NCBI RefSeq assembly: GCF_027594785.1
Contig: NZ_CP075584.1
Location: 62,001-126,000, forward strand
Direction of reading: 5' to 3'
Source: Cryobacterium breve
GTDB taxonomy: Bacteria; Actinomycetota; Actinomycetes; Actinomycetales; Microbacteriaceae
DNA: 64,000 nucleotides
Position 1 is the stretch's first letter. Each line of letters begins with the position of its first letter. Below are positions 51,829-61,124 of this stretch, piece after piece. Below the pieces are notes generated by a model. The model was given only the letters and a program-made list of their open reading frames with translations, searched no databases and was not told the origin of the DNA. Position numbers and translations under genes: made by a program.

Positions 51829-54800
51829 ATGTTCACGAAGATTCTTGTTGCCAACCGCGGAGAAATCGCGATTCGCGCGTTTCGTGCAGCGTATGAACTC
51901 GGCGCGAAAACCGTCGCCGTCTATCCGTTCGAAGACCGGAATTCGCTGCATCGCCTGAAGGCAGATGAGGCGTACCAGATCGGCGAACCCGGGCACCCCG
52001 TCAGGGCATACCTGACCGTGAGCGAGATCATCCGGGTGGCCGTCGAGAGCGGCGCCGACGCCATTTACCCCGGCTACGGCTTCCTTTCCGAGAACCCCGA
52101 GCTCGCACTCGCCGCCCGCGAGGCCGGCATCACCTTCATCGGCCCCGGCGAGCACGTGCTCGAAATGGCCGGAAACAAGGTCACCGCCAAGGAGCACGCG
52201 ATCGCCGCCGGCGTGCCTGTGCTCAAGTCGAGCGCCCCCTCGAAGGACCTCGACGAGCTCATGGCCGCGGCCGCCGATATCGGCTTCCCGATCTTCGCCA
52301 AGGCCGTCGCCGGCGGCGGCGGGCGCGGCATGCGCCGCGTCGCGAGCATGGACGACCTGCGCGGCTCCCTCGAGGAAGCCATGCGCGAGGCCAACAGCGC
52401 ATTCGGCGACTCGACGATGTTCCTCGAGCAGGCCGTGCTCCGTCCCCGGCACATCGAGGTGCAGATCCTTGCTGACTCGACGGGCGAAACCGTGCACCTC
52501 TTCGAACGGGACTGCTCCGTGCAGCGCCGCCACCAGAAGGTCATCGAGATCGCGCCGGCCCCGAACCTCAGCGATGAGATCCGTACCCGTCTCTATGCGG
52601 ACGCCGTCGCGTTCGCCCGCTCCATCGGCTACGTCAACGCGGGCACCGTCGAGTTCCTGCTCGACACCGTCGGGGAGCGTGCCGGCCAGCACGTCTTCAT
52701 CGAGATGAACCCGCGGATCCAGGTGGAGCACACCGTGACGGAAGAGGTCACGGACGTCGACCTCGTCGTCGCCCAGATCCGCATCGCCGCGGGGGAGACC
52801 CTCGCGGAACTCGGGTTGCTGCAGGACCAGATCCACCTGCGCGGCGCGGCACTCCAGTGCCGCATCACCACGGAAGACCCCACGATGGGTTTCCGGCCGG
52901 ACACCGGGAAGATCACGACGTACCGCTCTCCCGGTGGGGCAGGCATCCGCCTCGACGGTGGAACCATCAACCCCGGCGCGCAGATCAGCCCGCACTTCGA
53001 CTCGATGCTCGCGAAGCTCACCTGCCGCGGTCGCGACTTCACCGCGGCCGTCACGCGCTCCAAGCGGGCGCTTGCAGAGTTCCGCATCCGCGGCGTCTCC
53101 ACGAACGTCGCCTTCCTGCAGGCCGTCCTCGAAGACCCGGGCTTCGCGGCCGGGGACCTCAGCACCTCCTTCATCGACGAGCGGCCGGAGCTGCTCCGCG
53201 CCCGCGTGTCGAAGGACCGCGGAACCAAGATCCTGAACTGGCTCGCGGACGTCACCGTCAACAAGCCCAACGGGGTCCCGATCACGCTGCTGAACCCGGC
53301 GGAGAAGCTGCCGAAGCTCGACCTCAGCATCCCGGCCCCTGCAGGCTCCCGCCAGCGGCTGCAGTTGCTCGGCCCGGCAGGTTTCGCCGCGGAACTCCGC
53401 GCCCAGACCGCACTCGCCGTGACGGACACCACGTTCCGCGACGCCCACCAGTCGCTCCTGGCAACCCGGGTCCGCACGAGGGACCTCGTCGCCGTGGCGC
53501 CCTATGTCGCCCGGATGACGCCGGAGCTCCTGTCGATCGAGGCCTGGGGAGGCGCGACCTACGACGTCGCGCTCCGCTTCCTCGGTGAGGACCCGTGGGA
53601 ACGGCTCGCCGCCCTGCGGGCCGCGCTCCCCAACATCAACGTGCAGATGCTGCTCCGCGGCCGGAACACGGTCGGCTACACGCCGTACCCGACCGAGGTC
53701 ACCGACGCCTTCGTGCGTGAGGCCTCCGACACGGGCGTCGACATCTTCCGCATCTTCGACGCCCTCAACGACGTCTCGCAGATGCGCCCGGCGATCGACG
53801 CCGTCCTCGGCACCGGAACGAGCATCGCCGAGGTGGCACTCTGCTACACGGGCGACCTGCTCGACCCCGCTGAAGACCTGTACACGCTCGACTACTACCT
53901 GCGCCTCGCGGAGCAGATCGTCGACACCGGCGCGCACATCATCGCGATCAAGGACATGGCCGGGCTGCTTCGCCCCGCCGCCGCCGAGAAGCTCGTCGGC
54001 GCGCTCCGCGAGCGCTTCGCGCTCCCCGTGCACGTCCACACCCACGACACTCCCGGCGGCCAGCTCGCGACCCTGCTCGCCGCCGCGCGGGCCGGGGCCG
54101 ACGCCGTCGACGTCGCGAGCGCACCGATGGCCGGCACCACGAGCCAGCCCTCTGCGTCGTCGCTCGTCGCCGCGCTCGCGCACACCGAACGCGACACCGG
54201 AATCTCGCTCAAGGCCGTCTGCGACCTCGAACCGTACTGGGAAGACGTGCGCCGCGTCTACCACCCCTTCGAATCGGGCCTCCGCGCCCCGACCGGGCGG
54301 GTCTACAGCCACGAGATCCCCGGAGGCCAGCTCTCCAACCTCCGCACCCAGGCCGTCGCCCTCGGCCTTGCCGACGACTTCGAGCTCATCGAGGACATGT
54401 ACGCCGCCGCGAACCAGATCCTCGGCCGGGTACCGAAGGTCACCCCGTCGTCGAAGGTCGTCGGCGACCTCGCCCTCTACCTCGCCGCCGTCCGCGCCGA
54501 CCCCGAGGACTTCGCCGCGAACCCGGGCAACTACGACGTGCCGGACTCGGTGATCGGCTTCATGGCCGGCGAACTGGGCGACCTGCCCGGCGGCTGGCCG
54601 GAGCCCTTCCGCAGCAAGGTCCTCGCCGGTCGCAGCATCCACATCGGCGTCACCGAGCTGACCGCTCCGGAGCGCGAGGCGCTCGACGGCGACAGCCTGA
54701 CCCGTCGCTCCATGCTCAACCAGCTGCTCTTCCCCGGCCCGACCCGCCAGTTCGAGCAGATCCGGGAGTTGTTCGGCGACCTCTCCGTCGTCGACACCGT

Positions 54801-55233
54801 CGACTACCTCAACGGGCTGCAGCAGGGCATCGAGCACTCGGTCGAGATCGACAAGGGCGTTCGCCTCTACGTCGGACTCGAGGCGATCGGCGAGGCGGAC
54901 GACAAGGGCATGCGCACCGTCATGACCACGCTCAACGGCCAGCTGCGCCCCGTTTTCGTGCGCGACCGCGGCATCACCGTGAGCACCAAGGCCGCCGAGA
55001 AGGCGGATGCGAACCGTCCTGGCCAGGTCGCGGCTCCCTTCTCCGGGGTGGTCACCCTGCAGGTGGAGGAAGGCGCGACCGTTGAGGCCGGCCAGAGTGT
55101 CGCATCCATCGAAGCCATGAAGATGGAGGCCGCGATCACCTCCCCGATCGCCGGCATCGTCGAGCGGGTGGCGATCCCCAAGACGCAGCAGGTGGACGCA
55201 GGCGACCTGCTCGTGGTTGTGCGCCCGCGCTAG
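51829..55233 (+). CDS. pyc: Pyruvate carboxylase
   Basis: A 1134-residue biotin enzyme. N-terminal biotin carboxylase (ILVANRGEIAIRAFRAAYELG; FAKAVAGGGGRGMRRV; FIEMNPRIQVEHTVTEEV). Central carboxyltransferase (TDTTFRDAHQSLLATRVRTRDLVAVAPYVARM; HIIAIKDMAGLLRPAAAEKLV; HVHTHDTPGGQLATLLAAARAGADAVD). C-terminal biotinyl domain with the biotinylated Lys in SIEAMKMEAAI at about residue 1097. It replenishes oxaloacetate. ATG 51829; intact. A single long chain as in most bacteria. Confidence 0.97.
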   Translation: MFTKILVANRGEIAIRAFRAAYELGAKTVAVYPFEDRNSLHRLKADEAYQIGEPGHPVRAYLTVSEIIRVAVESGADAIYPGYGFLSENPELALAAREAGITFIGPGEHVLEMAGNKVTAKEHAIAAGVPVLKSSAPSKDLDELMAAAADIGFPIFAKAVAGGGGRGMRRVASMDDLRGSLEEAMREANSAFGDSTMFLEQAVLRPRHIEVQILADSTGETVHLFERDCSVQRRHQKVIEIAPAPNLSDEIRTRLYADAVAFARSIGYVNAGTVEFLLDTVGERAGQHVFIEMNPRIQVEHTVTEEVTDVDLVVAQIRIAAGETLAELGLLQDQIHLRGAALQCRITTEDPTMGFRPDTGKITTYRSPGGAGIRLDGGTINPGAQISPHFDSMLAKLTCRGRDFTAAVTRSKRALAEFRIRGVSTNVAFLQAVLEDPGFAAGDLSTSFIDERPELLRARVSKDRGTKILNWLADVTVNKPNGVPITLLNPAEKLPKLDLSIPAPAGSRQRLQLLGPAGFAAELRAQTALAVTDTTFRDAHQSLLATRVRTRDLVAVAPYVARMTPELLSIEAWGGATYDVALRFLGEDPWERLAALRAALPNINVQMLLRGRNTVGYTPYPTEVTDAFVREASDTGVDIFRIFDALNDVSQMRPAIDAVLGTGTSIAEVALCYTGDLLDPAEDLYTLDYYLRLAEQIVDTGAHIIAIKDMAGLLRPAAAEKLVGALRERFALPVHVHTHDTPGGQLATLLAAARAGADAVDVASAPMAGTTSQPSASSLVAALAHTERDTGISLKAVCDLEPYWEDVRRVYHPFESGLRAPTGRVYSHEIPGGQLSNLRTQAVALGLADDFELIEDMYAAANQILGRVPKVTPSSKVVGDLALYLAAVRADPEDFAANPGNYDVPDSVIGFMAGELGDLPGGWPEPFRSKVLAGRSIHIGVTELTAPEREALDGDSLTRRSMLNQLLFPGPTRQFEQIRELFGDLSVVDTVDYLNGLQQGIEHSVEIDKGVRLYVGLEAIGEADDKGMRTVMTTLNGQLRPVFVRDRGITVSTKAAEKADANRPGQVAAPFSGVVTLQVEEGATVEAGQSVASIEAMKMEAAITSPIAGIVERVAIPKTQQVDAGDLLVVVRPR

Positions 55234-55322
55234 GCTGAAGGTCGATCGGTCGGCGCCCACGGTGGCGCCGGCCGGCCGGGGGCCCAGGCCGGGCCGATTT
55301 TTTCACGACGAAGGGACGGACT

Positions 55323-56706
55323 GTGGTGCCGGAAAAGCGCACGGACACCGGAATCTCTTCGACGGGCGGCGGAGACGCGCAGCCCGGTGACGAGTACAAC
55401 AGCGAGCTGCCGCCGCACACAATCGACAATCTTGCCGCGGCCCTCCCGGCAGGGCTCGCGGCCGCGAACCCCACGCCTGCGGCGATCGGGAGTGGCGGCC
55501 CCGCCGGCGTGAGCGATACCGCCCGCCCCGCGACGCACACCATCGAGATCAACACCGGGCCGGGCATCCGGGTCGCCGCCGGTGACAGGACCGCCCGGAA
55601 CAACCGCGCCGACCGGAACGACGGCGCCGACCGGGCTGACCGCCTCGGTGCGACCGCAGCGGGGGCCGTGCAGTCACTGTCCGGCCCGTCGCAGCCCGGG
55701 CAGGCGGATGCCGCAGCGCAGTCCCGCAGGGAGCGTCTGCGCCCGGACGGCGCCGTCGTGCCCGAATCGGCGGCCATGCTCACCTCGGAACGCCTGCTCG
55801 CGGTCAACCGCCGCACCCAACCGCCGCCGCACGGCGGCTGGAACGCCTTCGTCTACGCCGCGACGCTGCACCTCGTGAACCTCGGCGACTCGGCGAAGGT
55901 GCGCGCCCACAAGCACATGGACGGCCTAATCCGCAAGGAGTTCGACGGCGGCACTCGGTTCGTGCCGATCCTGACCCGCAAGGGCGGGGTCGGCAAGACC
56001 ACCGTCACTGCGCTGCTCGGCATGGCCCTCGCCGACGCACGCGAGGACCGCATCATCGCCGTCGATGCCAACCCCGACCGCGGCACCCTCTCCGAACGTG
56101 TCAGCAAGCAGACCAGGTCGACCGTGCGGGACGTCGTCACGAAGGCCGCGTCCATCGGCGGCTTCCACCGACTTCTCCTCGCTCGTCTCCCGGGACGCGA
56201 CCAGGCTCGACATCCTCGCCTCCGACACCGACCCGCTCCTGTCCGAGGCTTTCGATGAGGACGACTACAACGTCGTCGCCGACCTCGCGGCCCGGTACTA
56301 CTCGATCATGCTCACCGATTGCGGCACCGGGATCGTGCACTCGGTGATGCGTGCGACTCTGCAGCGTGCGGACTCGATCGTGATCGTCTCCGGAGGAAGC
56401 GTCGACGAAGCCCGCCTCGCCTCTGAGACGCTCACCTGGCTCGACGCCAACGGCTACGGCGACCTCGTCCGCAATTCGATCGTCGCGCTCAACACCGCCA
56501 CCCAGGGCACCAACCTCGTGAAACTCGAGGAGATCGAGTCGCACTTCCGGTCGAGGGTCCGCGAGATCGTGCGCATCCCCTATGACCCGCAGCTGGCGGC
56601 GGGGAGCGTGATCTCCTGGGAGGACCTCAAGCCGATCACCCGGCTGGCCGCCCGCACCCTTGCCGCTCTCGTGGTCGAGGGCCTTCCCGCGCACCGCGGC
56701 GCGTGA
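55323..56706 (+). CDS. EspI-like MinD/ParA ATPase with long disordered N-terminus (frameshifted in this sequence)
   Basis: The first ~150 residues are low-complexity Ala/Gly/Pro/Asp-rich. Then TQPPPHGGWNAFVYAATLHLVNLGDSAKVRAHKHMDGLIRKEFDGGTRFVPILTRKGGVGKTTVTALLGMALADAREDRIIAVDANPDRGTLSERV is typical of EspI/ESX-type ParA-like proteins. The frame breaks at GGCTTCCACCGAC (56159-56171); removing one C gives GGFTDFSSLVSRDATRLDILASDTDP, then YSIMLTDCGTGIVHSVMRATLQRADSIVIVSGGSVDEARLA. Corrected length is ~460 residues. AAGGGA precedes the GTG. In mycobacteria relatives affect type VII secretion; no esx gene is in this window. Confidence 0.82.
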
Positions 56707-56757
56707 AACGCACCCGATCCACCGTCCTGCCCGCACCAACTGACTTGGAGTTTTCCT

Positions 56758-57249
56758 GTGCCTGAGCGCCAGATCCGTCTCTTCGGAGATCCCGTGCTGA
56801 AGACCGTTTCCGCGCCGATCGAGTCCATCGACGACCGGGTCACCCGGCTCGTCGTCGATCTCCTCGACAGCGTGCGCCTGCCGGGCCGCGCGGGCGTCGC
56901 TGCGGCCCAGATCGGCGTGGGCCTGCGCGCCTTCAGCTACAACGTCGACGGCGTGATCGGGTACATCCTGAACCCCGTGGTCGTCGAGGTCTCCGGGGAA
57001 CCCGCCCTCGTCGAAGAGGGCTGCCTGTCCGTTCCGGGCCTGTGGTACCCCACCAGGCGCTACCCGTTCGCGAGGGTCACCGGAATCGACCTCGCCGGCG
57101 AGCCGGTCGAGCTCGCAGGCTCCGGGCTGATGGCCCAGGCGCTGCAGCACGAGACCGACCACCTCGACGGTTTCCTCTACATCGACAAGCTCGACAAGGA
57201 GAACCGCCGGGCGGCCATGAAGGAGATCCGCGAGTCGGACTGGTTCTGA
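56758..57249 (+). CDS. def: Peptide deformylase
   Basis: A 163-residue deformylase removing the formyl group of nascent proteins. The three motifs are present: [10 protein letters not shown] (motif 1, normally GxGLAAxQ with Gly), [13 protein letters not shown] (motif 2, metal-binding Cys), and [17 protein letters not shown] (motif 3, HExxH). Motif 1 reads GRAGVAAAQ; the usual GLAAPQ Pro/Leu are replaced, a small deviation. GTG start at 56758. Intact. Confidence 0.94.
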   Translation: MPERQIRLFGDPVLKTVSAPIESIDDRVTRLVVDLLDSVRLPGRAGVAAAQIGVGLRAFSYNVDGVIGYILNPVVVEVSGEPALVEEGCLSVPGLWYPTRRYPFARVTGIDLAGEPVELAGSGLMAQALQHETDHLDGFLYIDKLDKENRRAAMKEIRESDWF

Positions 57250-57269
57250 CCTGCCAGCGACGCTGAACC

Positions 57270-57347
57270 AATTCGACGGAGTTTTTGGGCTTTCACCGCC
57301 TGGAAAACGCTTCTTAAGCGCTTTCCTATGAAAATCTCCGTCGAATT
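57270..57347. terminator. Compound palindrome between def and fadD
   Basis: Outer arms AATTCGACGGAG (57270-57281) and complement (57336-57347) enclose an inner stem GGAAAACGCTT/AAGCGCTTTCC (57302-57312 and 57316-57326, one G-T pair). T-runs occur at 57282-57286 and A-runs at 57331-57334. It lies between convergent genes and probably terminates both, one reading through the T-run after an arm. Confidence 0.7.
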
Positions 57348-57367
57348 CGTCAGGGGCAGCAGAGGGG

Positions 57368-59202
57368 TCAGCGCACGACCGGATTCTGCTCGGTGACGAC
57401 GGGCACGCCCTGGTACATGCCCTGGATGGTCGAGGCGAAGTCCCGCATGATCACATCGCGCTTGATGCTGAGCTTCGGCGTGAGATAACCGTTGCCCTCG
57501 GTGAGCTCGACGGTGAGGATCACGAATTTGCGGATCGACTCCGCCCGGGACACGTGGGCGTTGGCGTGGTCGATGGCGCGCTGCACCTCGGCGAGCACCG
57601 CGGGGTTGACGGCCGCCTGGGCGAGCGACATCGAGGCATCCTCGCCGTTGTTGTGCAGCCAGACCGCGAGCATGTCGGGGTCGAGGGTGACGAGCGCAGC
57701 GATGAACGGTTTGCGGTCTCCGACGACGATGACCTGGCCGACGAGGGGGTTGGAGCGGATCGGGTCCTCGAGTGCGGCGGGGGCGACGTTCTTGCCGCCG
57801 GCCGTCACGATGATCTCCTTCTTGCGGGCGGTGATGGTGAGGAAGCCGTCCGCGTCGAAGTCACCGATGTCGCCGGTACGGAACCAGCCGTCCTCGAAGG
57901 CGGCCTGGGTCGCCTCCGGGTTGTGCCAGTACTCCTTGAAGACGTTGACGCCCTTCACCGCGATCTCGCCGTCGTCCAGGATGCGGATGGAGACGCCGGG
58001 AATGGGCGGGCCCACGGTGCCGACCTTGAACTGCTCGGTGCGGCCGACCGTCGCAGGGGCCGTGGTCTCGGTGAGGCCGTAGCCCTCGAGGATCTTGATG
58101 CCGAGGCTGTGGTAGAAGTGGCCGAGGAACTCGCCGAGCGGTGCGGAGCCGGAGACGGCATACCGCACCTTTCCGCCCATGGCCGCGCGGAGCTTGCTGT
58201 AGACGAGCCGGTCGAAGATGGCGAACCGGAGCTTCATCGAGAGGCTCACCGGTGTGCCCTCGGCGATGGCCTTGGAGTGCTTGACGGCCAGGTGCGCGGC
58301 GGACTCGAAGATCTTGCCCCGGCCGGCGGCCTCTGCCTTTGCTCGGCCGAGTTGTAGACCTTCTCGAAGACGCGCGGCACCGCAAGCAGGAAGGTCGGCT
58401 TGAACGTCGCCAGTGCGGGCAGCAGCTGCCGTGTGTCCGGCTGGTGGCCGACCCGCACGTTCCCGTGCACGCAGAGCACTGCGATGAACCGGGCGAAGAC
58501 ATGCGCGGTCGTGATGAAGAGCAGCGTGGATGCGCCGTCCTCGTGGGTGAGGACGTCCCTCAGGGCGACTCCTGCGTTCCGGGAGGTCTCGACGAAATTC
58601 GAGTGCGTGAGCACGCAGCCCTTCGGACGGCCGGTCGTGCCTGCGGTGTAGATCAGGGTCGCGATGTCGGCGCCCGTCGCGAGGCGGCGGCGGCGCTCGA
58701 TCTCGGCATCCGGAACGTTCACGCCTCCCGCGACGATCTTCGCGAGGTCGCCGAGGTCGATCTGCCAGACGGTGTCGATGTCCGGGAGGTCGGGGTGCAC
58801 CTCGTCGAACTTGGCGAAGTGGTCCGCGGTCTCGAGGATCACGGCGACGGCGCCGGAATCGCCGAGGATCCACTGCAGCTGGGTCGGCGAGCTGGTCTCG
58901 TAGACCGGGACCAGCACTGCGCCGGCGAACCAGGTCGCGAAGTCGATCAGGGTCCACTCGTACCGGGTCTTGCACATCAGGCCGATCTTGTCGCCGGGCT
59001 CGATGCCTGCGGCGACGAGCCCCTTGGCGAGTCCGACGACCTGCCGGTGGAATTCGGACGTGGTCACGGGGGCCCAGCCCGCGCCGCGTGGAACCGAGAA
59101 GAGCACGGAATCCGGCGTCGCTGCGAGGCGGTCCACGAGGAGGTCGGTGATGTTCGCCCTGGGATCGGCTGGGACGACTGCGGGCATATCGAACTGTTTC
59201 AC
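57368..59202 (-). CDS. Long-chain fatty-acid-CoA ligase, FadD15-like (frameshifted in this sequence)
   Basis: An AMP-forming acyl-CoA synthetase. Seen: PGDKIGLMCKTRYEWTLIDFATWFAGAVLVPVYETSSPTQLQWIL, the AMP motif ATLIYTAGTTGRPKGCVLTHSNF, GYGLTETTAPATVG and GWFRTGDIGDFDADGFLTITARKKEIIVTAGGKNVAP. The conserved catalytic Lys region (GYLTPKLSIKRDVI) is at the end. The frame breaks near 58338-58345, where GAGCAAAGG likely lost one G; adding it gives NSAEAKAEAAGRGKIFESAA. Corrected length is ~611 residues. GTG 59202 with GGAG upstream. Activates fatty acids to acyl-CoA. Confidence 0.93.
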
Positions 59203-59370
59203 GGCAACTCCTCTGGTACCGGGCGGATGTGCACACTCTAGCCGGGCGACATGCGGAGCAGTCGTTTCGACTCGCAGCGCCGCGGCTCAGTACACTCTAG
59301 AGGGACGCCTCAGCATAAATGTCTGCTGAGCTGGGCGGATGCCCGAGACTATCGACGAAAGAGGCCGGCT

Positions 59371-60318
59371 GTGCACGCCATTGGAATCGACATCGGCGGC
59401 ACGAAGATTGCTGGAGCCCTCGTCGACGAGTTCGGCACCATTCTCCGTTCCGAGCGGACGCCCACAACGGCAGGGGACCCGCGGGCCATCGAAGACGCCG
59501 TCGTCGAGATGATCCAGAAGCTCGCCGTCGGAGAGGACATTATCGCGGCGGGCGTCGCAGCGGCCGGCTTCATCGACTCCGCGCAGTCCACGGTGTACTA
59601 CGCCCCCAACATCAACTGGCGCAACGAACCCCTCCGGGCGACCCTCGAGGAGCGGCTCAACCTCCCGATCCTGATCGAGAACGACGCGAACGCGGCCGGC
59701 TGGGCCGAATTCTGCTTCGGTGCGGGCCAGGTCTACAGCGACATGGTCACCCTGACCATCGGCACCGGCGTCGGTGGTGCCATCGTCTCCAACGACCGCC
59801 TGTTTCGCGGCGGCTTCGGCTGCGGTGCAGAGCTCGGCCACCTGCGCATCGTGCCGGACGGCCTTCCGTGCGGCTGCGGCGCCCAGGGCTGCATCGAGCA
59901 GTACGGCTCCGGCAGGGCTCTGCTCCGCATCGCCAACTCCCTCGCGGACGCCGGAGGGATCGGCCTCGGCCTCGCATCCGCCCGTGCCCGCAAGGGCAAA
60001 CTCAGCGGCAAGGACGTCGGCCGCCTGATCCAGGACGGCGACCCGGGGGCACTCGCGGCCCTCCGGCAGCTCGGCGACGCGCTCGGCCAGGCCTGCGCCT
60101 CACTTGCGGCCGTGCTCGACCCGCAGATCTTCGTGTTCGGCGGGGGAGTCGCCGACGCCGGCGAGCTGCTGCTCGAACCGATCCGCACCGCATACCTTGA
60201 AAACCTTCCGGCGCGGGGCTATCACCCCGAGGCGGAATTCGCGATTGCCCAACTCGTCAACGATGCCGGAGTTGTCGGTGCCGCAGACCTGGCGCGGAAG
60301 CACGTCTTCCCGATCTAG
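59371..60318 (+). CDS. glk: ROK-family glucokinase
   Basis: A 315-residue ROK kinase. ATP-binding AIGIDIGGTKIAGALVDEFG at the N-terminus, catalytic Asp in LIENDANAAGWAEF, VTLTIGTGVGGAI, and the zinc-binding GHLRIVPDGLPCGCGAQGCIEQYGSG with conserved His and Cys. It phosphorylates glucose (or a related sugar) with ATP. GTG 59371 fits the family N-terminus; AAAGAGG precedes it. It is divergent from fadD across 168 bp (59203-59370). Intact. Confidence 0.93.
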   Translation: MHAIGIDIGGTKIAGALVDEFGTILRSERTPTTAGDPRAIEDAVVEMIQKLAVGEDIIAAGVAAAGFIDSAQSTVYYAPNINWRNEPLRATLEERLNLPILIENDANAAGWAEFCFGAGQVYSDMVTLTIGTGVGGAIVSNDRLFRGGFGCGAELGHLRIVPDGLPCGCGAQGCIEQYGSGRALLRIANSLADAGGIGLGLASARARKGKLSGKDVGRLIQDGDPGALAALRQLGDALGQACASLAAVLDPQIFVFGGGVADAGELLLEPIRTAYLENLPARGYHPEAEFAIAQLVNDAGVVGAADLARKHVFPI

Positions 60319-60348
60319 GCTGTGCCCGACGCAAGAAAAGAGCGACCG

Positions 60349-61038
60349 ATGTTCTACTGGATCATGAAAAACATTGTCGTCGGACCCCTCCTGCTTGGGC
60401 TCTTCCGGCCGTGGGTGATCGGCCTCGAGAACATCCCCAAGACCGGGGGAGTCATCCTCGCGAGCAATCACCTGTCGTTCATCGACTCGGTGTTCCTACC
60501 GCTCGTGGTCCCGCGCCGGGTGGTCTTCCTCGCCAAGAGCGAATACTTCACCGGCACCGGACTCAAGGGCTGGGCGACGAAGCAGTTCTTCAAGGCCACC
60601 GGCCAGCTCCCGATCGACCGCTCCGGCGGTAAGGCCTCAGAGGACTCCCTCAACACGGGCCTGCGGATCCTCTCCGGCGGCGGCGTGCTCGGCATCTACC
60701 CCGAGGGCACCCGCAGCCCGGACGCGAAGATGTACCGCGGTCGCACCGGGGTCGCGCGGATGCTCCTCGAGGCCGGCGTGCCCGTCGTTCCCGTCGCGAT
60801 GATCGACACCGAGAAGGCGATGCCGACCGGTACGAGGATCCCGAAGATCCGCCGGATCGGGATTGTGATCGGCAAGCCGCTCGACTTCAGCCGCTTCGAA
60901 GGGCTCGAGGGCGACCGGTTCGTGCTCCGCAGCGTGACGGACGAGCTGATGTACGAGCTCCAGGCGCTCAGCAAGCAGGAGTACGTCGACGTGTACGCCA
61001 CGAGCGTCAAAGAAAAGCGTGCCAGTCTTTCGCGATAA
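60349..61038 (+). CDS. plsC: 1-acyl-sn-glycerol-3-phosphate acyltransferase PlsC
   Basis: A 229-residue acyltransferase making phosphatidic acid. The HX4D motif is SNHLSFIDSVF, the substrate-binding motif is IYPEGTRSPDAKMYRGRTGVARMLLEAGVPVVPVAM. A hydrophobic N-terminus (MKNIVVGPLLLGLFRPWVIGL) anchors it in the membrane. ATG 60349 is preferred over GTG 60322. It starts 30 bp after the glucokinase. Intact. Confidence 0.92.
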   Translation: MFYWIMKNIVVGPLLLGLFRPWVIGLENIPKTGGVILASNHLSFIDSVFLPLVVPRRVVFLAKSEYFTGTGLKGWATKQFFKATGQLPIDRSGGKASEDSLNTGLRILSGGGVLGIYPEGTRSPDAKMYRGRTGVARMLLEAGVPVVPVAMIDTEKAMPTGTRIPKIRRIGIVIGKPLDFSRFEGLEGDRFVLRSVTDELMYELQALSKQEYVDVYATSVKEKRASLSR

Positions 61039-61124
61039 GATCGCGTGTCCCTTCCCGGCTTGAACCGGTCCAGTCCCCTGATGCGCACTCCGCGCGCCAA
61101 CAAAGAGAAAACAGAGATAGTCCT

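Noticed and set aside
51787..55260. 1157-residue open frame antisense to pyruvate carboxylase
   Set aside because: It is the exact mirror of a highly conserved enzyme in high-GC DNA; composition (Asp/Arg/Gly/Val-rich) is that of an antisense shadow.
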